A stretch of DNA of 64,000 nucleotides from positions 310,001-374,000 of the forward strand of contig CAZRCW010000001.1 in NCBI GenBank assembly GCA_964598725.1, read 5' to 3'. This DNA comes from JAGOTP01 sp964598725 (GTDB lineage Bacteria; Patescibacteriota; Patescibacteriia; 2-12-FULL-60-25). The position numbers were made by a program, and so were the translations under genes. Of this stretch, positions 23,464-31,778 are shown piece after piece (position 1 is the first letter of the stretch; each line of letters begins with the position of its first letter). Below the pieces are notes generated by a model. The model ran no database searches. It was not told where the DNA came from and worked only from the letters and a program-made list of their open reading frames with translations.

Positions 23464-24879
23464 ATGCCGCGTGAAGATGGATCCCTGTTTAAACTTCTGC
23501 CGCCACCGGCACATCTTCCGCAATACACTGATTCAGCGTTGAAGACGGTCTCATATTTTGGGCATACGAACTTCGTCAGCGGGCTTTATCGATCACGGAC
23601 GGTCTTTGGAATTAAGCGCGCCGATCGTCGCCGGCATATCTATCTGATCGGTAAGAGCGGCATGGGGAAGACCCGTTTGCTCGAGCAGCTCATTCGTTAT
23701 GATATTGCGGCAAACGAAGGTGTAGGCGTGATCGATCCGCACGGAGATCTCGCCCGTACGCTTTTGGACTTTATCCCAAAGTCCCGCATTCAAGACGTAG
23801 TGTATGTCGATCCAGCGGATGCGGAACATCCCATTGCCTTCAATCCGTTCGCGCGGGTTGATGCGACGGAGCGTCAGAACGTTGCCCAAGGTTTGGTTGA
23901 AATTTTCAAGAAACAATTCGCCAGTAGCTGGACGCCACGCATGGAGCATTTGTTCCGCTTTGCGACGCTGGCTATCCTGGAGCAGCCGGATGGGACGCTC
24001 TACGAACTGCTGCGGTTGCTGACGGATGCACAGGTACGCCAACAAGTGATTTCGCACTTGACCGACGATATTGTGAAGCGGTTTTTTGCGGTTGAGTTCG
24101 CTGGTTTTAGCCAGAAATACGACCATGAAGCGATCACGCCGCTTACGAACCGCTTGGGGCAGTTTTTTGCTGATCCATTGCTGCGTTCGATTTTCACGCA
24201 GAAGGAGAACAAGATCGATATCGAAGCGATCATGAATCAAGGAAAGATTCTCATCGTGAATGCCTCAAAAGGGTTGTTAGGCGAGGATAATAGTGCATTG
24301 TTAGGAGCGTTCTTTTTGACGAAGATCAATCAAGTTGCGATGTCACGTTCGAACGTGGAAGAAGCGAGGCGTCGTGAGTTCTACTTGTATGTGGATGAGT
24401 TTCAGAATGCGGCCACGCAATCGTTTGCATCGCTCTTCTCTGAATCACGCAAATACGCGATCAATATTACGATCGCGAACCAATATTTAGGGCAGATTCC
24501 AACTTCTCTTTTGGAAGCGATCTTTGGAAACGTGTCGACGTTAATCGCATTTCGTCTGGGCGGAACCGACGCGGAACGGATCGCGAAAGAGTTCATGCCA
24601 TTGGTCGAGGCGCAGGACCTGATCAACTTAGGTACACGGGATTTCTATCTCAAGATGTCAGTTGATGGGCAGACGACTGCTCCCTTTTCGGCGCGGACGT
24701 TAGATGTTGTGCCGACGAAACAATCCAATGCCGAGGCGGTGATTGAATTTACGCGCGCACACTACAGCCTGTCTCGTGGGGCGCGTGTCGAGTTGCCTAA
24801 GACGCCGACACCCTCGGTTGCTACGTCCGTCGCCTCGGATCTTCCGCTCGAAGATCTTCTGCCGCCACCGGTTGTCTAA
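23464..24879 (+). CDS. TraD/TraG-like (VirD4-type) DNA-translocase ATPase
   Basis: The 471-residue soluble ATPase has Walker A LIGKSGMGKTRLLEQ near residue 60, a following VGVIDPHGDLARTLL block, Walker B FYLYVDEFQNAAT near residue 305, and a sensor-like IANQYLGQIP segment. This matches the VirD4/TraD coupling-protein and DUF87 group. No membrane segment precedes the ATPase core, so it is the soluble CPR-type form. Its placement between the secY terminator and adk, with its own promoter, is unusual. The last 30 residues are Pro/Thr/Val-rich. Likely motor for DNA or pilus-related transport; the partner is unknown, although a VirB2-like protein is encoded 6 kb downstream. Confidence 0.8.
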   Translation: MPREDGSLFKLLPPPAHLPQYTDSALKTVSYFGHTNFVSGLYRSRTVFGIKRADRRRHIYLIGKSGMGKTRLLEQLIRYDIAANEGVGVIDPHGDLARTLLDFIPKSRIQDVVYVDPADAEHPIAFNPFARVDATERQNVAQGLVEIFKKQFASSWTPRMEHLFRFATLAILEQPDGTLYELLRLLTDAQVRQQVISHLTDDIVKRFFAVEFAGFSQKYDHEAITPLTNRLGQFFADPLLRSIFTQKENKIDIEAIMNQGKILIVNASKGLLGEDNSALLGAFFLTKINQVAMSRSNVEEARRREFYLYVDEFQNAATQSFASLFSESRKYAINITIANQYLGQIPTSLLEAIFGNVSTLIAFRLGGTDAERIAKEFMPLVEAQDLINLGTRDFYLKMSVDGQTTAPFSARTLDVVPTKQSNAEAVIEFTRAHYSLSRGARVELPKTPTPSVATSVASDLPLEDLLPPPVV

Positions 24880-24882
24880 GGT

Positions 24883-25554
24883 ATGCCTCGGAAACGTGTA
24901 CGTGCCGTTTTTTTCGGCCCTCAAGGAGCGGGGAAAACCACGCAAGCCTTATTGTTGGCCGAATGGTTTGGGACAGCCTTGCTTGGGGCTGGTCAGTTGT
25001 TGCGTGGTGAATTAGAAGAGGGGACAGCGCTCGGGCAACTAGTAAAGCGTTATCTCGAACATGGGGTCTTGGCCCCAGACGAGGTGGTGAACGCCATTAT
25101 GCGTAAACGCCTCATGCAAGACATGGACTCGAAGCAGGGCTTCTTCTTAGATGGCTTTCCAAGAAATGTAGAACAAGCTGAAGATCTGGGGAAGTACGCC
25201 AAGATCAATTTAGCCATCCATCTGAAAGTATCGGATGCGGTTGCGGAGTCGCGCATGCTCGGTCGATTGTTCTGTGAGCAGTGTCACGCGGTGTATCATG
25301 AAAAATACGTACCGGTTTTGAAGAATAACGTGTGTACCATCTGCGGTGGAACGGTGAAGCGACGGGCAGACGATGCAGAAGACGGTTCGGTGCGCGATCG
25401 GCTCTTGGCCTATCATTTTATGACGGAGCCGCTGGTTACCTATTATCGTCAGCAGGGGGTGTTGCTTTCGGTGAACGCTGACCAGCCGATCCCATTTCTC
25501 TTTCAAGAACTGGTCAAAAAACTGACCAAACTGGGATTTGTGCCAGGGAGCTAA
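24883..25554 (+). CDS. adk: Adenylate kinase
   Basis: Interconverts ATP + AMP and 2 ADP. The 223-residue protein has the P-loop GPQGAGKTTQ (residues 9-18), the FLDGFPRNVEQAE AMP-site motif, and a long LID domain with two Cys pairs (CEQC, CTIC) forming the zinc-binding LID of Gram-positive-type enzymes; RRADDAEDGSVRDRL follows. Starts 3 bases after the TraD-like gene, probably cotranscribed. Confidence 0.93.
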   Translation: MPRKRVRAVFFGPQGAGKTTQALLLAEWFGTALLGAGQLLRGELEEGTALGQLVKRYLEHGVLAPDEVVNAIMRKRLMQDMDSKQGFFLDGFPRNVEQAEDLGKYAKINLAIHLKVSDAVAESRMLGRLFCEQCHAVYHEKYVPVLKNNVCTICGGTVKRRADDAEDGSVRDRLLAYHFMTEPLVTYYRQQGVLLSVNADQPIPFLFQELVKKLTKLGFVPGS

Positions 25555-25573
25555 TTCTAGTAGTCTGGAGGCC

Positions 25574-26353
25574 ATGTCTCTTCTCAAAACTCCTCAAGAA
25601 ATCGAACAGCTAAAAGCCGGTGGAGCGATCCTGTCGGCTATTTTGCGTGAGGTAAAGATGCTGTGCGTAGCCGGTGCAGAAACGGCTGACTTGGACGCCT
25701 TGGCGGAAAAGCGGATGATCGAGCACAACGGGAAGCCGTCTTTTCTAGGGTATAAGGCGGCTCGTGGCATGAGTCCGTTCCCGGGGACTCTGTGTATCTC
25801 GATCAATGAAGAAGTCGTCCACGGTCTCCCAAAGCCGTCACGAACGATCAAAAATGGGGATATCGTTGGTTTGGATATTGGGATGTGGCGCGATGGACTT
25901 GCGACCGATATGGCGACGACGGTGATCGTAGGAGAGGTTCCGGAGCCGGTACGTGCGTTGGTTAAAGAGACGAGGGCTGCGCTTGAGACGGCGCTATCCG
26001 TCGTGAAGGCCGGAAAATGGGTCCACGATATTGGAAATGCGATCGATGATTATCTGACGCCGAAGGGGTATGGAATCGTGCGTGACTTGGTCGGGCATGG
26101 GGTTGGACATGCGGTTCATGAAGACCCACAGATTCCGCATTTTCGCGATCGTTTTGCGCCACGTGTGAAATTGCAAGAGGGGATGGTTCTCGCGATCGAG
26201 CCAATGGTGACGCTTGGGACGTGGCAGGTGCGAACGAAGCGTGATGGCTGGACGATTGTGACAGCGGATAATAAGCCAGCAGCGCACTTCGAATTGAGTA
26301 TTGTTGTGACCAAGACGGGTTACGAGTTGGTAACACCTTGGCCCGACGTGTAA
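25574..26353 (+). CDS. map: Methionine aminopeptidase, type I
   Basis: Removes N-terminal methionine. 259 residues. Metal ligands are visible in VGLDIGMWRDGLATDMATT (two Asp), GHGVGHAVHEDP (His), LAIEPMVT (Glu) and HFELSIVV (Glu). The start at 25574 gives MSLLKTPQEIEQLK; an upstream in-frame start overlaps adk. A TTGTGC-17-TAGTCT promoter lies just upstream with only 7 bases to the ATG. GGAGG two bases before the ATG is too close to be a working ribosome-binding site. Confidence 0.95.
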   Translation: MSLLKTPQEIEQLKAGGAILSAILREVKMLCVAGAETADLDALAEKRMIEHNGKPSFLGYKAARGMSPFPGTLCISINEEVVHGLPKPSRTIKNGDIVGLDIGMWRDGLATDMATTVIVGEVPEPVRALVKETRAALETALSVVKAGKWVHDIGNAIDDYLTPKGYGIVRDLVGHGVGHAVHEDPQIPHFRDRFAPRVKLQEGMVLAIEPMVTLGTWQVRTKRDGWTIVTADNKPAAHFELSIVVTKTGYELVTPWPDV

Positions 26354-26363
26354 ATAATACCGT

Positions 26364-27194
26364 ATGCCAGAACTGCCTGAAGTCGAGACCGTTCGTCGAC
26401 AGTTAGACAAAGGCTTACGAGGCGCAATGATCAAGCGAGTCGAACTTTTGCGTACTGGTCGAGAGCGGCCGGCAGGAAAAGCTTTTATTAAAGCCTTGAC
26501 CGGTCAAAAGATTCTGTCCGTCGATCGTCGGGCGAAACTGCTCATCTGGCGTTTAGCGGATGGTCGCTCGGTTTTGGCGCATCTGAAAATGACGGGTCGT
26601 TTTTTGTTTGTGGATGATGCCTATGAGCTCACAAAGCACGATGCAATTCGTTTTACTTGTATAAGCGCCAAAGGGCAGGAATTCTTGTTGATTTGGAATG
26701 ATATGCGGCGGTTTGGATTCATGGAGGTTGCAAGTGCTGAACAAACGCAGGCGAAGCTGATGGAATATGGCCCAGAGCCGCTGGAGACAGCCCCAAAAGA
26801 GTTAGCCGACCGCTTGCTCAGTCCCAAGACACGTTTGTTGAAGGCGGCATTGCTTGATCAAGCATGTATCGCCGGGATTGGGAATATCTATGCTGATGAA
26901 GCCTGCCATCGGGTTGGTATCCATCCGAATCGTCGCTTAGGAGCACTGACCGATAAAGAGCGCCTAGCACTCGCCAAGGCGATCAAGGCGGTGTTGCAGG
27001 AATCTCTTGATCAGCGCGGAACAAGTGCTCATAACTATATGGATACAACCGGCTCAAAAGGGGGCTTTTTGTCTTTCCTGCGTGTATACGGTCGCGAGGG
27101 AGAGCCGTGTCGGAAGTGCAAAACGCCGATCAAGAAGTCGCGCTTGGTTCAGCGTGGAACGCACGTCTGTCCGAAATGCCAGCCGGAGCGCTAA
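26364..27194 (+). CDS. mutM: Formamidopyrimidine-DNA glycosylase
   Basis: Base-excision repair of 8-oxoguanine and ring-opened purines. 276 residues. The catalytic Pro2-Glu3 are in MPELPEVETVRRQL, the conserved Lys is in LAHLKMTGRF, the helix-two-turn-helix contains LLDQACIAGIGNIYADE, and the C-terminal zinc finger has CRKCKTP and CPKC. Eleven bases after map; no Shine-Dalgarno sequence. Confidence 0.95.
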   Translation: MPELPEVETVRRQLDKGLRGAMIKRVELLRTGRERPAGKAFIKALTGQKILSVDRRAKLLIWRLADGRSVLAHLKMTGRFLFVDDAYELTKHDAIRFTCISAKGQEFLLIWNDMRRFGFMEVASAEQTQAKLMEYGPEPLETAPKELADRLLSPKTRLLKAALLDQACIAGIGNIYADEACHRVGIHPNRRLGALTDKERLALAKAIKAVLQESLDQRGTSAHNYMDTTGSKGGFLSFLRVYGREGEPCRKCKTPIKKSRLVQRGTHVCPKCQPER

Positions 27195-27210
27195 GTGTAC
27201 ACGAGCTTGC

Positions 27211-27216
27211 TATACT
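27211..27216 (+). promoter_or_regulatory. Extended -10 promoter of the NAGPA-like gene
   Basis: TGC-TATACT is an extended -10 element inside the end of the mutM region; the ATG follows 8 bases later, again implying a leaderless transcript. Confidence 0.55.
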
Positions 27217-27224
27217 CAAGATCT

Positions 27225-28058
27225 ATGCGTCGATCGTTGTTTACTGGGCTGATGCTTGCGAGTTGTCTCGTGTTGTTTGGAGCTGGTTGTGCTGAACAGT
27301 TAGCGGCAACGGTTCCGGACATGACTCCAGCGGCGACTACGACTATGGATACGCCGATGGCTGTTCCTGGGCAGGTAATCGGTTGGAGCCCGCGCGGTAC
27401 AGGGATCGATCGAGCCGAAGTCTCGTTTTCAACTTCTACGGCAAGCCAGATGGTGATCTATCGTTTTTCATTGGCTGATCATGCTTTTGCGTTTCGACAT
27501 TCTACCTCAGCTGCTGCCGTCTCTGAGTGGAGCGCGCATCTACCGGAGGCGCTGTTTGTGGCGAACGGGGTGTATTTCCATGAGGATCAGTTGCCGAGCG
27601 GTTGGTTGAAAGCGGAAGGAAAGACAATTGGATCTCGTTCGTTTGATGCCGATAAGAGCGGCCTGCTTGTGCTAGGCCCGAAGCCGCGAATCGTGACGGT
27701 AGCGAGCACACAAAAAACAGCGAAAGAAGCGGCGCGTAATGCGGCACAGAGCTTCCCGCTCTTGATCGGAGAGGGAAAGGCGTTGGTGAAAGAGGACTCG
27801 GGAAAGGTTGCTCGGCGCACGTTCGTAGGCATTGATACAGCGCAGGCGTATCTGTATGTCGGAGTTGTGCCGTATACGGGTATTTCTTTGTATGAGTTGA
27901 GTCAGGCATTGGCACGTCTGCCGATTCGTTGGGAGTCTGTATTGAATCTGGATGGAGGGCCATCAACCGGTTTTGCTTTCCGTTCTGTTGATCAGCCAGA
28001 AACGATCGATAGTTATCTCACGGTACCAAACGTTCTCGTCGTTTTCCCACACTCCTAA
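27225..28058 (+). CDS. Lipoprotein with phosphodiester glycosidase (NAGPA-like) domain
   Basis: 277 residues. Residues 1-22 form a lipoprotein signal peptide ending in a lipobox (FGAGC). A domain from about residue 85 onward shows the NAGPA pattern, with PEALFVANGVYFHEDQLPSG early and VLNLDGGPSTGFAF near the end, where the DGG is characteristic. Bacterial members act on or near exopolysaccharide and wall glycans; the substrate here is not known. The start at 27225 is supported by the extended -10 element directly upstream and by the signal peptide. Membrane-anchored and outward-facing. Confidence 0.82.
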   Translation: MRRSLFTGLMLASCLVLFGAGCAEQLAATVPDMTPAATTTMDTPMAVPGQVIGWSPRGTGIDRAEVSFSTSTASQMVIYRFSLADHAFAFRHSTSAAAVSEWSAHLPEALFVANGVYFHEDQLPSGWLKAEGKTIGSRSFDADKSGLLVLGPKPRIVTVASTQKTAKEAARNAAQSFPLLIGEGKALVKEDSGKVARRTFVGIDTAQAYLYVGVVPYTGISLYELSQALARLPIRWESVLNLDGGPSTGFAFRSVDQPETIDSYLTVPNVLVVFPHS

Positions 28059-28062
28059 TCGC

Positions 28063-28704
28063 ATGCTTGTTACATTCATGCAGTCGTTGCTCGCCCTCGG
28101 ACAACAAGTGCCACTGCCCGTTTTTACGGCAGCCGGATCTCTGATTGAGGAAATCATCTCACCTCTGCCGAGTCAGGGGATTATGCTGTTTGCCGGATCG
28201 TTGGCTCGGAGTGCGCACGCTGGACAATGGATGCTGTTCTTCATGGCGTTGACAGGTGCATTCGGTAAGACGCTCGGCTGTTACATCTATTACTTCTTTG
28301 CCGACAAGATCGAAGATAAGATCATGCCGCGGTTTGGGAAGTATTTTGGGATCACACATGAACAACTTGAACGCGTTGGAAAGCGCCTAGGAAAGGGCTG
28401 GGCGGATGATGTTGCGCTATTCCTTCTACGCTTGATTCCGGCGGTGCCGAGTAGTCCCGTTTCGGTCGCTTGCGGCTTGATTAAGCTCAATATTCGAACG
28501 TTTCTCTGGACGGCGTTTGCAGGATCGTTTCTGCGAAATTGGTTCTATCTTCTGATCGGCTATTTTGGGTGGGAAGCAGTTCGTCGCTTTATTCGTCCGA
28601 TGGCACCCTACGCCCATTTTTGGCCGGTGCTCGCCGGTTTGGCTGGTTTGATCGCGCTTTACTTCGGCTATCGCTTTTGGAGAAAATATCAGGCGGGAAA
28701 GTGA
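28063..28704 (+). CDS. DedA/VTT-domain membrane protein
   Basis: 213 residues with about five hydrophobic segments. The VTT/SNARE-associated core is recognisable by the LFFMALTGAFGKTLGCYIYYFF stretch and the re-entrant motif containing LLRLIPAVPSSPVSVACG with the conserved R and P residues. DedA proteins scramble or flip phospholipids and carrier lipids. Starts 4 bases after the NAGPA-like gene, so likely translated from the same mRNA. Confidence 0.85.
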   Translation: MLVTFMQSLLALGQQVPLPVFTAAGSLIEEIISPLPSQGIMLFAGSLARSAHAGQWMLFFMALTGAFGKTLGCYIYYFFADKIEDKIMPRFGKYFGITHEQLERVGKRLGKGWADDVALFLLRLIPAVPSSPVSVACGLIKLNIRTFLWTAFAGSFLRNWFYLLIGYFGWEAVRRFIRPMAPYAHFWPVLAGLAGLIALYFGYRFWRKYQAGK

Positions 28705-28721
28705 TGAGTTTGCATCGGCTT

Positions 28722-28750
28722 TTGGCAGAGTCTCTTCGATAGCTTATGAT
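28722..28750 (+). promoter_or_regulatory. Promoter of the 517-residue unknown
   Basis: TTGGCA, 17-bp spacer, TATGAT. The ATG at 28746 lies inside the -10 box, so translation must begin at the next ATG (28761), 10 bases after the box. Confidence 0.7.
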
Positions 28751-28760
28751 AGGACTATCT

Positions 28761-30314
28761 ATGGACACCTCTCTGTCCGCCGCACCTTCGTCGTTAACAC
28801 CAGATGATCTTCGTGGCTTGATCGATGGCTTGTCGACAGGATCACTTACACCGTTTCAGGCGTCTGAGCAGGCCTTGAGCCGAGGGGTATTACTGACACG
28901 TGATGCGGAAGTCTTTTTTGGAGACGCAATGAAACGTGGAGGTGCAGAGATCGCAAACTTGATCGTTGATCATTTATCGGGATTGCGGGTTGGGCATACT
29001 TCGGCGGCAACGGCAACCTACTTGGTTAATTTGTTGCTAGACCATGCAACGGATCCGGATGTGAGTCGAAAGATCTTGGCTTGGTATCCAGGCTCGGTCG
29101 ATAACCCAGCGGTATTGCAGCATGTTGCGCTTGAAGATACAGCCGATCTGGAGTTCTACCAAGGATTGCTACGTCAATTGGTTCAATCGACGAGCACCTA
29201 TTCGGCTGGCGATAAAGTATCAAAGCTCTTGATAGCGATTCTCCGTCAATCGCCGCAGTGGATTGGTCGGGTTCTGCTCGCCTTAGAGGATGTGCAAACC
29301 GAGCTAGATTTGGATCAGTTTCTACGAACAGCGGCTGAGCTAGGAACGGCAAATGAAGTGTTATTCCAAGTGTTACCGCTCCTAGGTCGCATTGTTTCAC
29401 AGCGAGCACGTCTCATGGATTGGATCTTCCGGGTCTATCCGAATCAACGGATTGAAGCACTAAGTAAGCTCTTAGAACAGTCGAGACTGAGCTCACTCAC
29501 GATCGATGAGGCCTTCGGCTCGCTCGCAAAAGAACTGTCATCGGCTGAACTTCCCGCCTTTATTCAGTTGGTGGAGCGTCAGCGTCGTCAGGAAGATTGG
29601 TCAAAAAAAGTCGTAATTGAGCTGCTCTACAACGCCAAATTACCATTGGAAGAGCTGGTTGATTCACAGCGTTCTTTCTCGCTCTATCGAAATATTATTA
29701 GCTCTTTGTCTTCGATTCTTGATCGTACGTCAGATGGGGACAGGTCGCTTGATATCAAGCGACTGTTGACCCGAATTATCGATGATACGAACTTCGGGAA
29801 CTTAGACCTCACGACGTACAGTTCGTTGCTGTATGAAGTCTCACGCCGCAAAGGGCAGGGGGATCTCAATCCATTACGTATTCAGTTGTTGGAACGGATC
29901 GATTTTAAGCACGCCTCGATCTTCAATTCGGCTTTTTTTGAAGCGTTACAAAGTTTTTTTATTGAGCCTCCGCATGCTCAGCGCTTGTTGGAAAAAGTCG
30001 TTCGGTTTGGAAAATACCCCTTCAATGACACGGCATTCCTATTGCATTTGCTTGAATGCGTAGATCAGGAGGCCTTCACGAACTTTGTGTTGCGTTACAG
30101 TCAACCACTTTTCGATACAACCTATCAGGCGGAGAAATTTTACTTGTCGCTCGCCCAGACGCTGCCAGAACGTTTTGCGTCGGTCTATATGTTCAATCGT
30201 AAGGTCTTCAAGCGTTCATTCTCCCAGTATTCGGATACGGATAAGAATATCTACAAACTCTGCTGGCCATATCTGACCTTCGGTCAGCGTTTGAAAGCGT
30301 TTATTTTTACCTAA
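28761..30314 (+). CDS. Unknown 517-residue all-helical protein
   Basis: Not recognised. No signal peptide, membrane span or catalytic motif is visible. The sequence is almost entirely amphipathic helices of 15-20 residues with Leu-rich repeats such as ATYLVNLLLDHATDPDVSRK and SKLLIAILRQSPQWIGRVLL, resembling HEAT or other alpha-solenoid scaffolds. The C-terminus is basic and aromatic (YKLCWPYLTFGQRLKAF). The start is fixed by the promoter layout. Converges without a terminator on the VirB2-like gene, with only 5 bases between stops. A structural scaffold or adaptor role is only inference. Confidence 0.75.
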   Translation: MDTSLSAAPSSLTPDDLRGLIDGLSTGSLTPFQASEQALSRGVLLTRDAEVFFGDAMKRGGAEIANLIVDHLSGLRVGHTSAATATYLVNLLLDHATDPDVSRKILAWYPGSVDNPAVLQHVALEDTADLEFYQGLLRQLVQSTSTYSAGDKVSKLLIAILRQSPQWIGRVLLALEDVQTELDLDQFLRTAAELGTANEVLFQVLPLLGRIVSQRARLMDWIFRVYPNQRIEALSKLLEQSRLSSLTIDEAFGSLAKELSSAELPAFIQLVERQRRQEDWSKKVVIELLYNAKLPLEELVDSQRSFSLYRNIISSLSSILDRTSDGDRSLDIKRLLTRIIDDTNFGNLDLTTYSSLLYEVSRRKGQGDLNPLRIQLLERIDFKHASIFNSAFFEALQSFFIEPPHAQRLLEKVVRFGKYPFNDTAFLLHLLECVDQEAFTNFVLRYSQPLFDTTYQAEKFYLSLAQTLPERFASVYMFNRKVFKRSFSQYSDTDKNIYKLCWPYLTFGQRLKAFIFT

Positions 30315-30319
30315 GCAAC

Positions 30320-31774
30320 TTAGTAATTGGGGATACAGGCTTCCAGCTGCTGAAGAGTGGGTGGAGCGACGCTGTCGGTACGCGACAAGCTGCTGAGTTC
30401 TTGGCGAATCGAAGCTGCGCGTCGCGTCGCGCCGGGAACGCCTCCACGACAGCCGAGTTCTACGTACTTCTGCAAGAAGCAATCGATACGTTCGCTTTCA
30501 CTTGCACCGGCGCGGTCACGGCATGCATCGAGAACGTTTTGAAAGCCGGCACCGCAGCTGCCTGGGTTGTTGGCGACAGTTGCCCACATGGCTTGTCCAA
30601 AGGACGAACGGAAGCCGTGAGCGGCGGCGGCAGTCACGCGTTGCCGGTATTTGTTGTAAGAATCTTCTAGCTGCGCCAAAGCAAACGCGCGAGTTGGAAG
30701 CGCTGTTTCCAGAAGACGACGATAATTGGCATTACAAATGAAGCCGCGATCGGATTGATTGGATCGACACAGGCCCGTGGGTGTGATGTCTGGATTGTTG
30801 CCCGCTGTCATGACCTGGGTGTATACGCCCGGGTCCTTTTGTTGAAGTTTTTGCATCAGCCCAGGCAGGTTCTGTTGCATGTAGCCCATGATGCCGTAGG
30901 TGCCACCATCTAACCCTTCAAGTGAGCGGAAGGTTTTTCCGACGCAGTTCCCAGTCATAGCGGCTAAAAACTTGCCGTAGGAGCCACCACAACTTCCGAT
31001 GAGCGCTGGACAAGCAGGGTCCGCGCCACCAACGATTCTGGTGCCGCAAGAGACGGTGGTTGAGCAGGCGGCGCACCAAACGGTGCTGTTGCCGGGGCGT
31101 GGGTTGGCGGCCAGGTTCTGTCGGCAGAAACGGGCTGGACCGGCCCCGTTTGAGCTGATATTCACGCCTTCAGCTGGACTGTCTGGATCTGCGCTCATCG
31201 CCAAGCTGTCGAAGACGCTATCATCCGATGGCTGAACGGCGGTTATCTGTTGAATGCGAACCGGACCCGTTTCAACCAATTTTGGATTGATGGTTTTAAG
31301 AATCAAAAAACTCGATAAGAGTACCACTAAGCCAATCACGGCATCTTGAATGATGCTCTTGCCGTCCTTTACGTCAGGAACGGTTGCAGCCAGTAGGTAT
31401 TTAAAACCTCCGAATACGATCATGACCGCGGCTAAAATCGCCCCTAAGCCGACCGATAGGCGATAGATGCCGGAGATGTACTGCGAAAGATAGGGAATGG
31501 AGATGATCCCGTTTTCCCGGCTGGCGTTGGTGAATGTGACGCCTGGAATCGGGACGCTCGGATTAGGGGTGATTGGCCGGAACGGACGCTCGGCTGGCGT
31601 TGTATCTACCGCTTCCGTTGCAGGCGTGGGTGCGGGAGCATCCGCTGGACTCGTGACGGTCGTAACTGGAGGGGCGGCCGTTCCAACATCGGCAAAGACT
31701 GGCGCTGCTTTGAGGCTGAGAATGCCAAGGCAGAGCGTTAGGAGGGCGAAACGGGTCAGCCGACGTAAAAGCAT
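30320..31774 (-). CDS. VirB2/TrbC-like membrane protein with lysozyme-like C-terminal domain
   Basis: 484 residues: signal peptide (1-28), a Pro/Thr/Ala-rich linker to about 75, then two membrane segments around residues 100-165 (YRLSVGLGAILAAVMIVFGG and QDAVIGLVVLLSSFLILK) as in the VirB2/TrbC-like proteins common in CPR genomes. The C-terminal 270 residues are extracellular and Cys-rich. The segment FRSLEGLDGGTYGIMGYMQ followed by a long helical part with FALAQLEDSYNKYRQR and SSFGQAMWATVANNP resembles the E...GG...G arrangement of lysozyme-like (GH46/transglycosylase) folds. The first part is reasonably sure, the second an inference. It lies 4 bases after the beta-propeller gene in one operon. 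Confidence 0.65.
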   Translation of the reverse strand: MLLRRLTRFALLTLCLGILSLKAAPVFADVGTAAPPVTTVTSPADAPAPTPATEAVDTTPAERPFRPITPNPSVPIPGVTFTNASRENGIISIPYLSQYISGIYRLSVGLGAILAAVMIVFGGFKYLLAATVPDVKDGKSIIQDAVIGLVVLLSSFLILKTINPKLVETGPVRIQQITAVQPSDDSVFDSLAMSADPDSPAEGVNISSNGAGPARFCRQNLAANPRPGNSTVWCAACSTTVSCGTRIVGGADPACPALIGSCGGSYGKFLAAMTGNCVGKTFRSLEGLDGGTYGIMGYMQQNLPGLMQKLQQKDPGVYTQVMTAGNNPDITPTGLCRSNQSDRGFICNANYRRLLETALPTRAFALAQLEDSYNKYRQRVTAAAAHGFRSSFGQAMWATVANNPGSCGAGFQNVLDACRDRAGASESERIDCFLQKYVELGCRGGVPGATRRAASIRQELSSLSRTDSVAPPTLQQLEACIPNY

Positions 31775-31778
31775 AAGA

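Noticed and set aside
21571..23523. A 650-codon open frame antisense to rplO and secY
   Set aside because: Shadow of biased codons; His/Arg/Asp-rich translation without recognisable folds.
25564..25573. GGAGG before map as a Shine-Dalgarno sequence
   Set aside because: Only 2 bases from the ATG, too close; a leaderless promoter arrangement fits better.
28746..28760. Upstream ATG of the 517-residue protein
   Set aside because: It lies inside the -10 box, so it cannot be part of the transcript from that promoter.
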